From positions 1 through 48,915 of the forward strand of contig JAUTXN010000131.1 of assembly GCA_030838045.1 (NCBI GenBank): a stretch of DNA of 48,915 nt, written 5' to 3'. Within the stretch, counting starts at the first letter, position 1; each line of letters begins with the position of its first letter. Positions 21,970-30,355 of this stretch are shown piece by piece. A program made the position numbers and the translations under genes. Origin of the DNA: Acidimicrobiaceae bacterium. GTDB taxonomy: Bacteria; Actinomycetota; Acidimicrobiia; Acidimicrobiales; Palsa-688. Below the pieces are notes generated by a model. It saw only the letters and a list, made by a program, of their open reading frames with translations, had not been told where the DNA came from and searched no databases.

Positions 21970-24640
21970 CGCGCAGCAGTTCGGGAAGCGGTCGGGCGCT
22001 CGAGGACCGTTCGAGGATGGCGGTGAGGACGATGCCCGAGACCGCGGCGCCGGCCACGCACCAGACGGCCGTGATGGCGTCGAAGCGGAACAACGGGTTC
22101 GGAGGGCTGTTCGGAAGGGGGTCCAACCGGGAGAAGACGAGCGCCACGGCCAGCCAGGCCAGGCCCACACCGACGACGAGGCCGCCGGTCAGCAGGGCGG
22201 CCACTTCGGCCAGTGTCGCCTGGTGGGCAGTGCGCGCCTTGACTCCGAGCCGGAGGGCGAGTGCCGTCCCGAGGCGTCGGCGCCGGGCATTGGCCGCGAA
22301 GTACAGGCCGACGCCGCACAACGTCACCGCTCCCGCCGCCAGGCCGATCACCTGAAGGTAGTCGAGGGCCCACAGCTGGGGTTCGAGGGCGCTGCCCGCG
22401 GCGACGTCGCTGGCTCGGCTGGCCGCGAAGATCGGCACGCCCGCGTGTTTCAGCCGTCCGGTGAGCCCCAGGTCGGTGCTGTTGACCCAGATCTGGGGCG
22501 CCTCGGTGACCCCGATCCGGGTCAATGCGGCCCGGTTGACCACCAGCAGGTCACGACTGGTCTGCTGGCCTGGGAAGGCCTTGGCCCGTCCCACCACTCG
22601 GGCAGGAAGGAAAAGTGTGCCCTTGTCGCCCGGCAGCGCGATCGTGAGCCGGTCGGGGAGCGACCGCCCTACCGCGATCACCGGAACCGGTCCAGTGTCC
22701 GGGTGGTCGGAGAGGCGGCGCAGCAGGTTGGGCAGGGACGCACCGGCGAAGCTCGACTCCCAGAACGCCGCCCGGGCGAAGGTAGCCGGTTCCACGCCGA
22801 GCACGACCGATGCGGGATGGCCCGCGGTGGTGGCGCCCTCGGCCGTGACGGTCACGAGGGTGGAATGGGCCGCAGCCGGATCGGCGGGAGGAACGGGTAC
22901 GGGCACCTGCAGGTTGAAGACCTGGGCGGCGCCCGGCGCCAGCGTCGTCTTGGCCCCGACCGTCGCCCGAAGGGAGGCCGCGAGCGAGGCGCCGAACATG
23001 ACGATGCCGATCGACACTGCCGTCGCGGTCACCATGGGGGCCGCCCGCCACCGGCCCGCCTCGAGTCGCCGGGCCGCCAACCAACCGGACGTGGGCAGAT
23101 GCCGGGCGGCCACGCTGAGCAGCCGCCGCGAGAGCGCCACCCGCGCGATCAGGCCGGCCGTGCCGGCCAGCATAAGGACCGGGAAGAGGAGCACCAGGCC
23201 GTCGACGCGCTGGACGGGTCCCGAAGATACGACGGCCCCACCGCGAGTTCGCAACTCGTAATACGCGGCCGCGGCCAGCGCGAGCACGATCAACTCCCAG
23301 AGGGGTAGGCGCTCTTTTTCCCCGAGAACACCCGAACGGACGTTGAGGTTGCGCACCCGTGTGGCCACCACGACGGCCCCGACGGCCAGGCCCAGGAGGG
23401 CGGCGACGAGGGCGGAGACGCTCGCAACGAGCACCGCACGGGGTTCGGCCATCGCACTCGGCCCGAACCAACGCACCGTCGTTACTGCCACCGCCAGGCC
23501 GGCGGCGGCTCCGGCCAGCGTCGGCACCGACAGCTCGAGCATCGCCTTGGCCGCCAACGCCCCCGGCGAGGCGCCTCGGATGGCGAGGACGCGGAGCTCG
23601 ACCCGGCGGCGCTCCAGCCATGTCCCGCTGGCGGCGATGATCACCAGTACCGCCACTGCGACGCTCGCCAGGCTCACCGGCCCGACCGCCGAGGCGACTG
23701 CCGCCTCGGTCTCTTGGGCGTGCTGGATGCTGGCGGGCAGGTCGAGGTGGGCCACGCCCTCGCCGACCGCCTTGGCGAGGCGGGAGTTCGGATCCTGGCT
23801 GGACGCGGAGACCGACCCGAGGTGGGCCTGGACGGCCCGGGCCGCGGACATTGTCCAGTTTCGGGCGTCGGGCGGGAACTCCCACCAGGCGGTGACACTG
23901 CTCTTCTCGGTCTGCTGCAACACCTCCATCAGCTGCGGCTGGTCGAGGACGGCCACGGGCGGGGTGGTCGCGTTGCCGAAGACCTCGATCTGGGGCTGCA
24001 GGGAGCACCAGAACTGGTCACGCTCGAGCAGCAGGTCCCGGAAGATGCCGTGGACCGCGATCGGCACCACAGCGGCGCCCACCCGCAGATCCAGCAGGCT
24101 CCCGGCGACCGCGTGGAGCCGGGCCGCGGTCGTGTCGGGCAGCCAGATGCCGGGGGAGGCGACGGCGCTGAGGATGTGAATGTGCTGCGCCGCCCCTCGC
24201 CGGGCGACCAGGGCGATTTGCTGAGGAGGTTCGGTGTTGCCCGCGATCGAGGCCTCGGCGTTGCCCCCGAAGACAGTCGTTACCTCGGTGCCGAGGTGGG
24301 GAGTTCCTCGGACCGCTCCCACCAGGGTCGACTCGGCTGCGCCGAGATCGATGGCGGACGCGGCGCCGGAGGCCGGAGCGATGGGCGGCGACGCCCCGAC
24401 CGCGGGCACCGCGGCTTGGCGGACCACCCGCAGGCCGACGTCATAAGGGCAGCCCTTAGCCAGGTCCTGGCGGAGGGCTCCGCTCGCGGCCGACGAGACG
24501 AAGACCGGGCGGGATCCGGCCGCCAAACCCAGCACCACGCCCGCCACCCCGACACCGACGAACAGCGCCGGGGACCGGAAGGCCAGCAGTGGGGCCCGCA
24601 ACCACGGGGACCATCGGAGGAACCGCAGCCGCTCCATCAC
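21959..24640 (-). CDS. FtsX-like ABC transporter permease, large double-module form
   Basis: 893-residue permease of the MacB/LolC class. An N-terminal helix (about 24-45) precedes a large extracellular domain (about 46-310). Then come three helices (near 315, 365, 405; ATRVRNLNVRS follows), two more near 445 and 480, another extracellular domain (about 560-745), and three C-terminal helices (near 755, 805, 850). The two FtsX modules in one chain would form the whole channel without a second permease. The operon adds two unlike ATPases. Cargo may be a lipid, a peptide or a lipoprotein; no evidence here decides. Confidence 0.88.
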   Translation of the reverse strand: MMERLRFLRWSPWLRAPLLAFRSPALFVGVGVAGVVLGLAAGSRPVFVSSAASGALRQDLAKGCPYDVGLRVVRQAAVPAVGASPPIAPASGAASAIDLGAAESTLVGAVRGTPHLGTEVTTVFGGNAEASIAGNTEPPQQIALVARRGAAQHIHILSAVASPGIWLPDTTAARLHAVAGSLLDLRVGAAVVPIAVHGIFRDLLLERDQFWCSLQPQIEVFGNATTPPVAVLDQPQLMEVLQQTEKSSVTAWWEFPPDARNWTMSAARAVQAHLGSVSASSQDPNSRLAKAVGEGVAHLDLPASIQHAQETEAAVASAVGPVSLASVAVAVLVIIAASGTWLERRRVELRVLAIRGASPGALAAKAMLELSVPTLAGAAAGLAVAVTTVRWFGPSAMAEPRAVLVASVSALVAALLGLAVGAVVVATRVRNLNVRSGVLGEKERLPLWELIVLALAAAAYYELRTRGGAVVSSGPVQRVDGLVLLFPVLMLAGTAGLIARVALSRRLLSVAARHLPTSGWLAARRLEAGRWRAAPMVTATAVSIGIVMFGASLAASLRATVGAKTTLAPGAAQVFNLQVPVPVPPADPAAAHSTLVTVTAEGATTAGHPASVVLGVEPATFARAAFWESSFAGASLPNLLRRLSDHPDTGPVPVIAVGRSLPDRLTIALPGDKGTLFLPARVVGRAKAFPGQQTSRDLLVVNRAALTRIGVTEAPQIWVNSTDLGLTGRLKHAGVPIFAASRASDVAAGSALEPQLWALDYLQVIGLAAGAVTLCGVGLYFAANARRRRLGTALALRLGVKARTAHQATLAEVAALLTGGLVVGVGLAWLAVALVFSRLDPLPNSPPNPLFRFDAITAVWCVAGAAVSGIVLTAILERSSSARPLPELLRDAR

Positions 24641-24787
24641 CGGCCCATCTTGGCGTGGCTACCCGGCGGGGACCAGCGCACGCCAACGGCCGCCCGCTAG
24701 CGCAGGCCAACGGCCGCTCGCTCGCGGGGGCCGACGCGTCAGCTGCATTCGCGTCGCCCCCGCTCGCCTCGAAATCGAGGGCTCTCG

Positions 24788-25378
24788 TCAGGAGGTGGGC
24801 AGTGTGACGTCGAATTCGACGTCTACGGAGTCCTTGACCTTGAGCGCGCCCATCATCGCGGAAAACGGCTTGATGCCGTACTGCGATTGGACGATCGTCG
24901 TCCTGCCTGCGGCGTGGCCGTCGTCACCGACGGTTAGGTCCAAGGTGACAGGTCTCGCCGTGCCGGAAATGGTCAGGTTTCCCTTGAGGGAGATACGGGG
25001 CGCCGTCCCCGAAACCTCGGTGCTCTCGAAGCTGATATCCGAGTTGCCGAGTGTCTTGGTGATGTTCTTGGCGATGTCCGCCCGATCCTTGTCGCTCAGC
25101 GGCTTGGCGCCGCCTTCGGCGTTGACGATTTCGAGCGAACTGGGATCGATGGTCACCTGGACGCTCGAGGCGGAGGGATCATCGGTGTCGACCGTGATCT
25201 TGCCGCTCCAATCGGAGGCTTCGAACGTGAGGTCGTGGCCCATTTTGGCGGCCATGCCTTCCTTGTAGACCTTGACCGTCAGCGTGCCGTTCTCGGGCTC
25301 GATGCTATGTGTTCCGCTTGCGAATGTCATGTGGTTACCCGGGGAGTCATGTCCGTAAAAGCGGACCTGCTTCCCCAT
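24788..25378 (-). CDS. YceI family protein
   Basis: Lipocalin-like barrel that binds isoprenoid-type lipids in characterised members. The family pattern is clear: HSIEPENGTLTVKVYKEGMA near 24, AKMGHDLTFEASDWSGKITV, the DKDRADIAKNITKTL helix, SFESTEVSG and LTISGTARPVTLDLTV, ending VDVEFDVTLP. No signal peptide is present, so it is probably cytosolic. The family core begins near Met17 (ATG 25330); the extra 16 residues up to 25378 are uncertain. It stands alone between the ABC operon and a quiet region. Confidence 0.9.
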   Translation of the reverse strand: MGKQVRFYGHDSPGNHMTFASGTHSIEPENGTLTVKVYKEGMAAKMGHDLTFEASDWSGKITVDTDDPSASSVQVTIDPSSLEIVNAEGGAKPLSDKDRADIAKNITKTLGNSDISFESTEVSGTAPRISLKGNLTISGTARPVTLDLTVGDDGHAAGRTTIVQSQYGIKPFSAMMGALKVKDSVDVEFDVTLPTS

Positions 25379-25688
25379 TATCCTTTCAATCGGTGAATTG
25401 GATTGTCGCGATACTCGGATCCCGTCGTCATGCGATGGCGCCGATGCCGAATGTGGCCCATCGGGTCAGGGTCCACCACGCTCAAAGCACTGCGTCGGCA
25501 ATGCCACTCGGAGAGCCAGTTCCCGCCTGGGCGGAACTGGCAGTTTCATCCTCAGCGTCCGACAGCTATGAGCACTTATGGTACTGGGTGAAGATTACTC
25601 CTATTGCGGCTGAACCTCAAATCGAGCGTTTGCTCGGCGTGAATATCGAAAATCACAAGACAACGATTCGCACGCGGTCCTCGGCGTC
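25379..25688. other. Intergenic region with one imperfect hairpin
   Basis: About 310 bases between the YceI start and the 3' end of the STAS gene, AT-richer than its surroundings. I see no convincing gene. An imperfect inverted repeat at 25515-25541 (GCCAGTTC, GAACTGGC arms with a bulge) could end transcription of a neighbour. Confidence 0.5.
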
Positions 25689-26072
25689 TTACGCCGTAGG
25701 CGGAACGTCTTCGCCCCGCTCGATCAGACCTGTCAGCCCGAACATGTCCAGCACCCGGGCGGCCAGTTTCGACGGCGATCGCAGTGTGAGCTTGCGCCCG
25801 CGGCGATCCAGCAACGTCTGACATTCCGCAAGGACGCGGGCAGTGGCGCTGTCGAGGAATTGCGCCTGTGCGAGGTCGATGACGACGTCGGCATCACCTG
25901 AGGCGATAACCCGGGACAACGTGTCAGAAAGGGCATAACGGCTCGAAAGGTCCGCTTCGCCGAGTAGGACGACGAGAATGTCATTGCCCTCGGTTCGCTC
26001 GGGCGAGATCGTGAGCGCGGGCCGCAGGTTTTGCGCGCCATGCGGTGATGGCCGAACCATGCTGTAACGCAT
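25689..26072 (-). CDS. STAS-domain anti-sigma factor antagonist
   Basis: 127-residue protein of the SpoIIAA/RsbV type. The STAS fold is seen in LVVLLGEADLSSRYALSDTL, then ADVVIDLAQAQFLDSATARV, in which the Ser after Asp is the usual phosphorylation site for an anti-sigma kinase. The ending TLRSPSKLAARVLDMFGLTG is also typical. About 24 residues precede the domain. I chose ATG 26072, since AGGGAG lies 7 bases upstream; a TTG two codons earlier is too near it. No kinase or sigma gene lies next to it. It is divergent from the WhiB gene. Confidence 0.88.
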   Translation of the reverse strand: MRYSMVRPSPHGAQNLRPALTISPERTEGNDILVVLLGEADLSSRYALSDTLSRVIASGDADVVIDLAQAQFLDSATARVLAECQTLLDRRGRKLTLRSPSKLAARVLDMFGLTGLIERGEDVPPTA

Positions 26073-26349
26073 TGGCAAGCTCCCTGGTCGGTAACCGCGT
26101 TTCCTGCGCTACCAAGGACCGGAGCAACGCTCCCGAGGGGTGCCGGAGTCAGCCGGCAACGCCCAACACGGTGCGGGTGCACATTCCGTGTCGACTCCTA
26201 CGGTACACCTCATCGATCCCCGCATATTCGGCCGTTGACAGCCGGAAGAATTAGGAGCACTCTGCAGCGTAAGGCAATCGTCCTGCAGGACGATGGCCGC
26301 CTGTCCCGGACCCCGGCAGCGTCAGCGATCCACGACGTGGTCAGCGAGG

Positions 26350-26658
26350 ATGGGGTTTGTGACGATAGGCCAGCGACGACCCGTAAGCGTCGACACGACG
26401 TGGCGGAACCACGCCGGGTGCAAGCTCGCAGACGTGGACTTGTTCTTTCCTGCCGGAGCGGGCGGTGTCTCGTTGAACGACATCCAAGCCGCGAAGGCCG
26501 TGTGCCAACGCTGCCAGGTCCAAGATGCCTGCCTGCAGTTCGCGTTGGAGACCAATCAGCAAGACGGCATCTGGGGCGGCACCACCGAGGCCGAACGACG
26601 CCGGGTTCGCCGAGCGTGGCTCGCCGATCTCCGCCGCCAGGCCCAGGCGAGCGGTTGA
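26350..26658 (+). CDS. WhiB-family iron-sulfur transcription regulator
   Basis: About 102 residues. The four cysteines that hold a [4Fe-4S] cluster are C24 (NHAGCKL), C52 and C55 (AVCQRC) and C61 (DACLQF). The turn motif GIWGGTTEAERRR and a basic C-terminus (RRVRRAWLADLRRQ) follow. WhiB proteins bind sigma-factor region 4 and respond to oxygen, NO or redox state; they are confined to actinobacteria and their phages. An in-frame GTG at 26359 fits better with GAGG at 26346-26349, so the protein may be three residues shorter. Closest in look to the WhiB1 subgroup, but that assignment is tentative. Confidence 0.9.
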   Translation: MGFVTIGQRRPVSVDTTWRNHAGCKLADVDLFFPAGAGGVSLNDIQAAKAVCQRCQVQDACLQFALETNQQDGIWGGTTEAERRRVRRAWLADLRRQAQASG

Positions 26659-26776
26659 GCTGATGGAGTTGTTCCCGTGCCGCCCGCCACCCGCAGGCTG
26701 GCGCGGTGCCGCCGACCCCGCCCCGCCGCCCTGGGCTGGGGTCGGCGGCCGCTTCAAAAGCAGCGTCGAAGGTTCA

Positions 26777-26893
26777 GCGCCGATCGCCCTGGCGGCGCTC
26801 GCCCTGGCGGCGCTCGTTCAGGCGCCGATCGTTCAGGCGCTGATCGTTCAGGCGTCGATCGTTCAGGCGCCGATCGCCTTGGCGGCGCTGAAC
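26777..26893. repeat. 15-bp tandem repeat, 7 copies plus a partial
   Basis: Units of the form GCGSCGMTCGYYCWG run from 26777 to 26881, then 12 bases of an eighth. The stop codon of the GDT1-like gene (26863) lies inside the sixth unit, so the last codons of that gene come from the repeat. Many units contain the palindrome CGATCG. Confidence 0.92.
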
Positions 26894-27444
26894 CCAGCCA
26901 GGATCAGCAACACGAATGCGGTGGCGATGCGAGCCTTCCTGACCGAGACCAGGCGAAGCAGGCCCTGGCCGCCGACCACCGCCAGCCCGGCCACGGTCCA
27001 CAGCGCCAGCGTCGCGGCCACGCCGACGCTCCATGGTGAGTGGTAGCGCGCCGCCAGGTTGGCCGTCAGGACCTGGGTCAGGTCACCCCACTCGGCGATG
27101 AAGATGACGGCGAAGGTGGTGGCGAACGTGGCCGCCGACGTCTTCGCCTCGGCATCACCCGGCTCCTCCTCGACCTGGTTGCGGATGAGGAAGGCGTAGA
27201 CGGCCCCCGCTGCGAAGAGCACCGCGACCAGTCCGTCGACCACCCGATGGGGGAGGATGTTGAACAGCGCCACCCCGATGGACACCGCGATCGCGACGTG
27301 CACCGCGAACGCCGCCGCCGCTCCGGCCCACACCGCCAGCGGCCGGCCCCGCGACGCCAGGATGAGCGATGCGAACATGGACTTGTCGGGCAGTTCCCCG
27401 AGGAAGATCAAGGGGAAGACGGCGGCAAAGACTGCCAGGTTCAC
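26863..27444 (-). CDS. GDT1/TMEM165 (UPF0016) family cation transporter
   Basis: 193-residue membrane protein with six helices in two inverted halves. The signature acidic motifs are E17-L-P-D-K-S (LGELPDKSMFASL) and AEWGDLTQVL near residue 118. The usual first motif is E-G-D-K/R-S/T; here the Gly is Pro, which is a variant. Bacterial members export manganese or move calcium. A loop with VEEEPGDAEA separates the halves. Its 3' end is formed by a tandem repeat. The peroxiredoxin gene lies 28 bases upstream on the same strand, so manganese export and peroxide defence may be co-expressed. Confidence 0.9.
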   Translation of the reverse strand: MNLAVFAAVFPLIFLGELPDKSMFASLILASRGRPLAVWAGAAAAFAVHVAIAVSIGVALFNILPHRVVDGLVAVLFAAGAVYAFLIRNQVEEEPGDAEAKTSAATFATTFAVIFIAEWGDLTQVLTANLAARYHSPWSVGVAATLALWTVAGLAVVGGQGLLRLVSVRKARIATAFVLLILAGFSAAKAIGA

Positions 27445-27472
27445 CTGCTCCTCGTACGCCTTTCCCGACCGA

Positions 27473-27946
27473 TCAGGCGCCGGCTCGGGCCTTCAGGGCG
27501 CCGAGCGCCTTGTCGGCATGTACCGACATGCGGACCTCGCTCTTGACGACGTCGAGGACCCGGCTGTCCTTGCCGATGACAAAGGTGGATCGCTTGGTCG
27601 GCAAGGGACCGGAGCGGTGGACACCGAAGATCTTGGCCACCGTATTGTCCGAGTCGGAGAGGAGCGGGTAATCGAAGGCGTGCTTGTCGGCGAACTGCTT
27701 CTGTTTGCCGACCGTGTCATGGCTGATGCCGACGCGCTGGGCACCGATCGCCTCGAACTCCGACTTCAGGTCACGGAAGTGGCAGCTCTCGATGGTGCAA
27801 CCCGCCGTCATGGCGCCCGGGTAGAAGAACAGCACGACCGGCCCGTCGCTCAGGTAACCGCTCAACCGCTGCGGCGTACCTTCCTGATCGAGCAGCTCGA
27901 AGTCGGGGACCGTTTCGCCAATGTGCACGGCGGCGATGGTAGGCAC
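27473..27946 (-). CDS. Peroxiredoxin, BCP/PrxQ type
   Basis: 157-residue thiol peroxidase that reduces hydrogen and organic peroxides. The peroxidatic cysteine is C50 and the resolving one C55 (PGAMTAGCTIESCHFRDL), with the N-terminus VPDFELLDQEGTPQRLSGY and later AFDYPLLSDSD, RSTFVIGKD. The usual form is TPGCTxEAC, so this is a normal 1+4 spaced pair. GTG 27946 gives a full N-terminus; another GTG at 27928 is possible. No strong ribosome site is visible, and a 16-bp tandem repeat lies just upstream. Confidence 0.92.
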   Translation of the reverse strand: MPTIAAVHIGETVPDFELLDQEGTPQRLSGYLSDGPVVLFFYPGAMTAGCTIESCHFRDLKSEFEAIGAQRVGISHDTVGKQKQFADKHAFDYPLLSDSDNTVAKIFGVHRSGPLPTKRSTFVIGKDSRVLDVVKSEVRMSVHADKALGALKARAGA

Positions 27947-27962
27947 GCCCCCGCCGCTACCC

Positions 27963-28042
27963 GCACCGGGACGGTCCCGCACTGGGACGGTCCCGCGCCG
28001 GGACCCGCCCGCGCTGGGACGCCCCCGCGCTGCGACGGGCCC
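27963..28042. repeat. 16-bp tandem repeat, 5 copies plus a degenerate sixth
   Basis: Units start GCACCGGGACGGTCCC and drift (GCACTGGGACGGTCCC, GCGCCGGGACCCGCCC and so on). They lie between the 3' end of the acetyltransferase gene and the peroxiredoxin start. Confidence 0.88.
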
Positions 28043-28091
28043 GCTCTGGGATACGACGCCCCTCGGGCTCAGAGGCTCAGAACAGTGCGGC

Positions 28092-28583
28092 TCAGAGGAG
28101 GCGCTGCATGAGCACGACGTCGAGCCACCGGCTGAACTTGCGGCCCACCTGGCGTTCCACGCCGACCAGCTCGAACCCGCATGACCGGTGCAAGGCGATG
28201 GACGCTGCGTGGCCCTCGACGATGCGGGCCATGACGGCGTGGAAGCCGTGGGCCGCCGACAGCGTGAGCAGATCGGCCAGCAACAGCCGCCCGACCCCCT
28301 GGCCCCGGCAGTCCGCCCGGACGTACACCGAGTCCTCCACCGTCGTGGAGTAGGCGGGCCGGCTTCGGTACGGCGACACCGAGGCAAAGCCGGCGACCAT
28401 CCCGTCGTCGGTCGCCGCCACGATCGCCGGGTGGGGGCCCCGGTGCTCGGCCAGCCAGGCCAGCTGGTCCTCGGGGGTACGGGGCACCATGTCGAACGTC
28501 ACCGTCGAGCCGAGCACCTCGGTGTTGTAGATGAGCCGCATGGCCTCGGCGTCGTCGTTCGTCGCCAGCCGGGTCCGCAGCAT
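28092..28583 (-). CDS. GNAT N-acetyltransferase, phosphinothricin-acetyltransferase-like
   Basis: 163-residue acetyl-CoA-dependent enzyme. The N-terminus (RLATNDDAEAMRLIYNTEVL) and the middle string GFASVSPYRSRPAYSTTVED are typical of the phosphinothricin/methionine-sulfone acetyltransferase branch. The acetyl-CoA loop is VRADCRGQGVGRLLL, and the ending RSCGFELVGVERQVGRKFSR is also standard. The natural substrate may be an amino acid derivative. The gene is on the same strand as the peroxiredoxin but separated from it by about 145 bases of repeat. Confidence 0.9.
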   Translation of the reverse strand: MLRTRLATNDDAEAMRLIYNTEVLGSTVTFDMVPRTPEDQLAWLAEHRGPHPAIVAATDDGMVAGFASVSPYRSRPAYSTTVEDSVYVRADCRGQGVGRLLLADLLTLSAAHGFHAVMARIVEGHAASIALHRSCGFELVGVERQVGRKFSRWLDVVLMQRLL

Positions 28584-28703
28584 CCCGACGGCACGCTACC
28601 GAACCCTGACGACCGCCCTTCCGCCCGGAGCGGCCGGCCCCGACGACGGCCCTGCCACCCCCGCCGCTCGACTACCATGGCCGAGCTACCCCGGCAGGGG
28701 TCT

Positions 28704-28776
28704 GCCCCCTTAGCTCAGTCGGCAGAGCACAGCCATGGTAAGGCTGGTGTCGTCGGTTCGATTCCGACAGGGGGCT
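28704..28776 (+). tRNA. tRNA-Thr (GGT)
   Basis: Full cloverleaf: acceptor GCCCCCT with AGGGGGC, D-stem GCTC with GAGC, anticodon stem CAGCC with GGCTG around loop ATGGTAA (anticodon GGT), and T-arm GTCGG-TTCGATT-CCGAC. CCA is not encoded. Confidence 0.97.
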
Positions 28777-28803
28777 CAGCCCTTCGGGAAAGTTCCTCCA
28801 CAG

Positions 28804-28876
28804 GGCGGCGTAGCTCAGTAGGCAGAGCAAACGGCTCATAATCGTTAGGTCGTCGGTTCAAGTCCGACCGCCGCTA
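28804..28876 (+). tRNA. tRNA-Met (CAT), elongator type
   Basis: Acceptor GGCGGCG with CGCCGCT (first pair G-U), D-stem GCTC with GAGC, anticodon stem AACGG with TCGTT (one G-U) around CTCATAA, and T-arm GTCGG-TTCAAGT-CCGAC. It follows tRNA-Thr by 27 bases and precedes rpmG, as in other actinobacteria. Confidence 0.95.
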
Positions 28877-28878
28877 CA

Positions 28879-28950
28879 GACCAGCAGCACCAGCACGACC
28901 AGCAGCACCAGCACGACCAGCAGCAGCAGCACGACCAGCAGCACCAGCAC
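28879..28950. repeat. 18-bp tandem repeat, 4 copies
   Basis: Units of GACCAGCAGCACCAGCAC (third unit with one change) fill the gap between tRNA-Met and rpmG and would be transcribed with them. Confidence 0.93.
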
Positions 28951-28983
28951 CCCGACCACGGGGACAAGTGAAGGAGTCACAGC

Positions 28984-29148
28984 GTGGCGAAGAACGAGAA
29001 GCGGGTGAAGGTCACCTTGGCCTGCGACGTCTGCAAGCGGCGTAACTACATCACCATGAAGAACAAGCAGAACGACCGCGAGCGCATCGAGCTCAAGAAG
29101 TACTGCCGGTGGGATCGCCAGCACACAACCCACAAAGAGACCCGCTGA
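28984..29148 (+). CDS. rpmG: 50S ribosomal protein L33
   Basis: 54-residue ribosomal protein, too short for many gene finders. It begins [20 protein letters not shown], then [19 protein letters not shown] and [15 protein letters not shown]. The first zinc knuckle C-x-x-C is present, but the second, normally C-x-x-C, reads C-R-W-D, so one ligand is Asp or zinc binding is lost. The start is GTG 28984 with GAAGGAG 8 bases upstream. Its position after tRNA-Met and before tRNA-Trp/secE is conserved in actinobacteria. Confidence 0.95.
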   Translation: MAKNEKRVKVTLACDVCKRRNYITMKNKQNDRERIELKKYCRWDRQHTTHKETR

Positions 29149-29203
29149 CCAGAGGGGCGAATACCGAGTAACCCGTGCCGTCTTTCCCGAGTCTTACCCA
29201 GTG

Positions 29204-29794
29204 ATGTCGCCGGATCTCACCGGTCTGGTCACCGCGGCCAGAGCAGGCGACCGCTCGGCGTTCGACGAACTGGTCAAAGCCACCTATACCGACATGTACA
29301 CGCTGGCCTACAGACTCACGGGAAACGAAGAGGACGCACGCGACGTGGTGCAGGACGCCTATCTCCGGGCCTACCGAGGCCTGAAGCGTTTTCGCGGCGA
29401 CGCCCGCTTCACGACCTGGATGTACCGGATCACGGCCAACTGCGCCTCGACCGCCCTGGCGAAGCGGTCCCGCACCCGCCACGACGAACTCGACGAGGAG
29501 TTCGACCTGGTCGACGTCAACCCCGACCACGACCCGCAACGCCAGGCCGAGTTGGCCTTCGAGCGCGACGGCATCGCTCGGGCGTTGCAGGAACTGCCCC
29601 CCAAGCTCCGGGCCGTCATCGTCTTGCGCGACGTCTACGACCTACCCCATGAATCGATCGCGGTCGAACTCGGGATCACCGAGGCGGCGGCCAAGGTCCG
29701 GCTGCACCGGGCCCGGCGCAAGCTCCGCGAGCGGCTGTTCCCCCAGCGCTCCGATGGTTCCCTGATCGAGGGAGATGACGCCCATGCAGTCTGA
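29204..29794 (+). CDS. ECF RNA polymerase sigma factor
   Basis: 196-residue group 4 sigma factor. Region 2 (about 18-88) has FDELVKATYTDMYTLAYRLT, EEDARDVVQDAYLRAYRGL and FTTWMYRITANCASTAL. Region 4 (about 127-180) has LPPKLRAVIVLRDVYDLPHE and ITEAAAKVRLHRARRKLRE. The linker is rich in Asp and Glu. It overlaps the anti-sigma gene by 11 bases. ATG 29204 is used; a GTG directly before it is equally possible. The target promoters are unknown; the pair probably forms a SigR/RpoE-like stress switch set inside the ribosomal gene block. Confidence 0.93.
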   Translation: MSPDLTGLVTAARAGDRSAFDELVKATYTDMYTLAYRLTGNEEDARDVVQDAYLRAYRGLKRFRGDARFTTWMYRITANCASTALAKRSRTRHDELDEEFDLVDVNPDHDPQRQAELAFERDGIARALQELPPKLRAVIVLRDVYDLPHESIAVELGITEAAAKVRLHRARRKLRERLFPQRSDGSLIEGDDAHAV

Positions 29795-30203
29795 CCAGCG
29801 GGACCACCAGCGCCGCCCGACCCGGCGCCTCACCTGCGAAGAGGTGGCCGCCGCCCTCCCGGCGATCGTCGACGGCACCGAGCGGGCCGACCGGCGGATC
29901 CAGCACCACGTCACCACCTGCCTGCGTTGCCAGGCGGAGTTGGTGCACTACCGCAAGCTCCTGCGGGCCCTCCGCCAGCTGCGCACCGAGTACCTCGAGC
30001 CCGCGCCCGGCGTCCTTAGCGGCATCCTGGCCAACCTCGAGGAGGCGGGCGAACGCGGTGCCATCCGCTCCCTGCTCTCGGGCAAACGGGCCGCCTACAT
30101 CGGCGGGGTGGCCGTCGCCGCCACCGCGGCCGGCGCCGCTGGGACACTGGTGCTCGTCTCCCGGGCCTCCAACAAGCGCAAAGGCATGCGTCTCGCCGGT
30201 TAG
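29784..30203 (+). CDS. Anti-sigma factor, zinc-finger (ZAS) type with C-terminal membrane helix
   Basis: 139-residue protein that should hold the upstream sigma factor. The ZAS domain (about 15-70) has LTCEEVAAALPAIVDG and HHVTTCLRCQAELVHY, i.e. the H-x3-C-x2-C motif. A helix near the C-terminus (about 107-128, YIGGVAVAATAAGAAGTLVL) would anchor it in the membrane. ATG 29784 is preceded by GGGAG at 9 bases; an ATG at 29775 is too close to it. Whether release is by redox change or proteolysis cannot be told. Confidence 0.85.
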   Translation: MQSDQRDHQRRPTRRLTCEEVAAALPAIVDGTERADRRIQHHVTTCLRCQAELVHYRKLLRALRQLRTEYLEPAPGVLSGILANLEEAGERGAIRSLLSGKRAAYIGGVAVAATAAGAAGTLVLVSRASNKRKGMRLAG

Positions 30204-30355
30204 GTCAAGGGTCGGGGAAAATGCCTCCCCGGTCGCTGCCCGAGCGCCGCGCCGGGTGCCCGCGGGGCAGCGGTAGGACCCGAGCGCCGCCCGCCTGCCC
30301 GCCGGGAAGCGAAGAGCGGGTGCTATCCTCGCTGTCTGGGACTCCCCTCCGCTAT

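Noticed and set aside
25309-25821. Possible plus-strand gene of 170 codons between YceI and STAS
   Set aside because: No ribosome site, no recognisable motif, and it overlaps both neighbouring genes on the other strand.
26777-28950. Tandem repeats as a CRISPR array
   Set aside because: Units are directly adjacent with no unique spacers, too short, and no cas genes are near.
28858-29133. Minus-strand Val/Leu-rich frame over the 18-bp repeat
   Set aside because: It is produced by translating the repeat on the wrong strand and would overlap rpmG.
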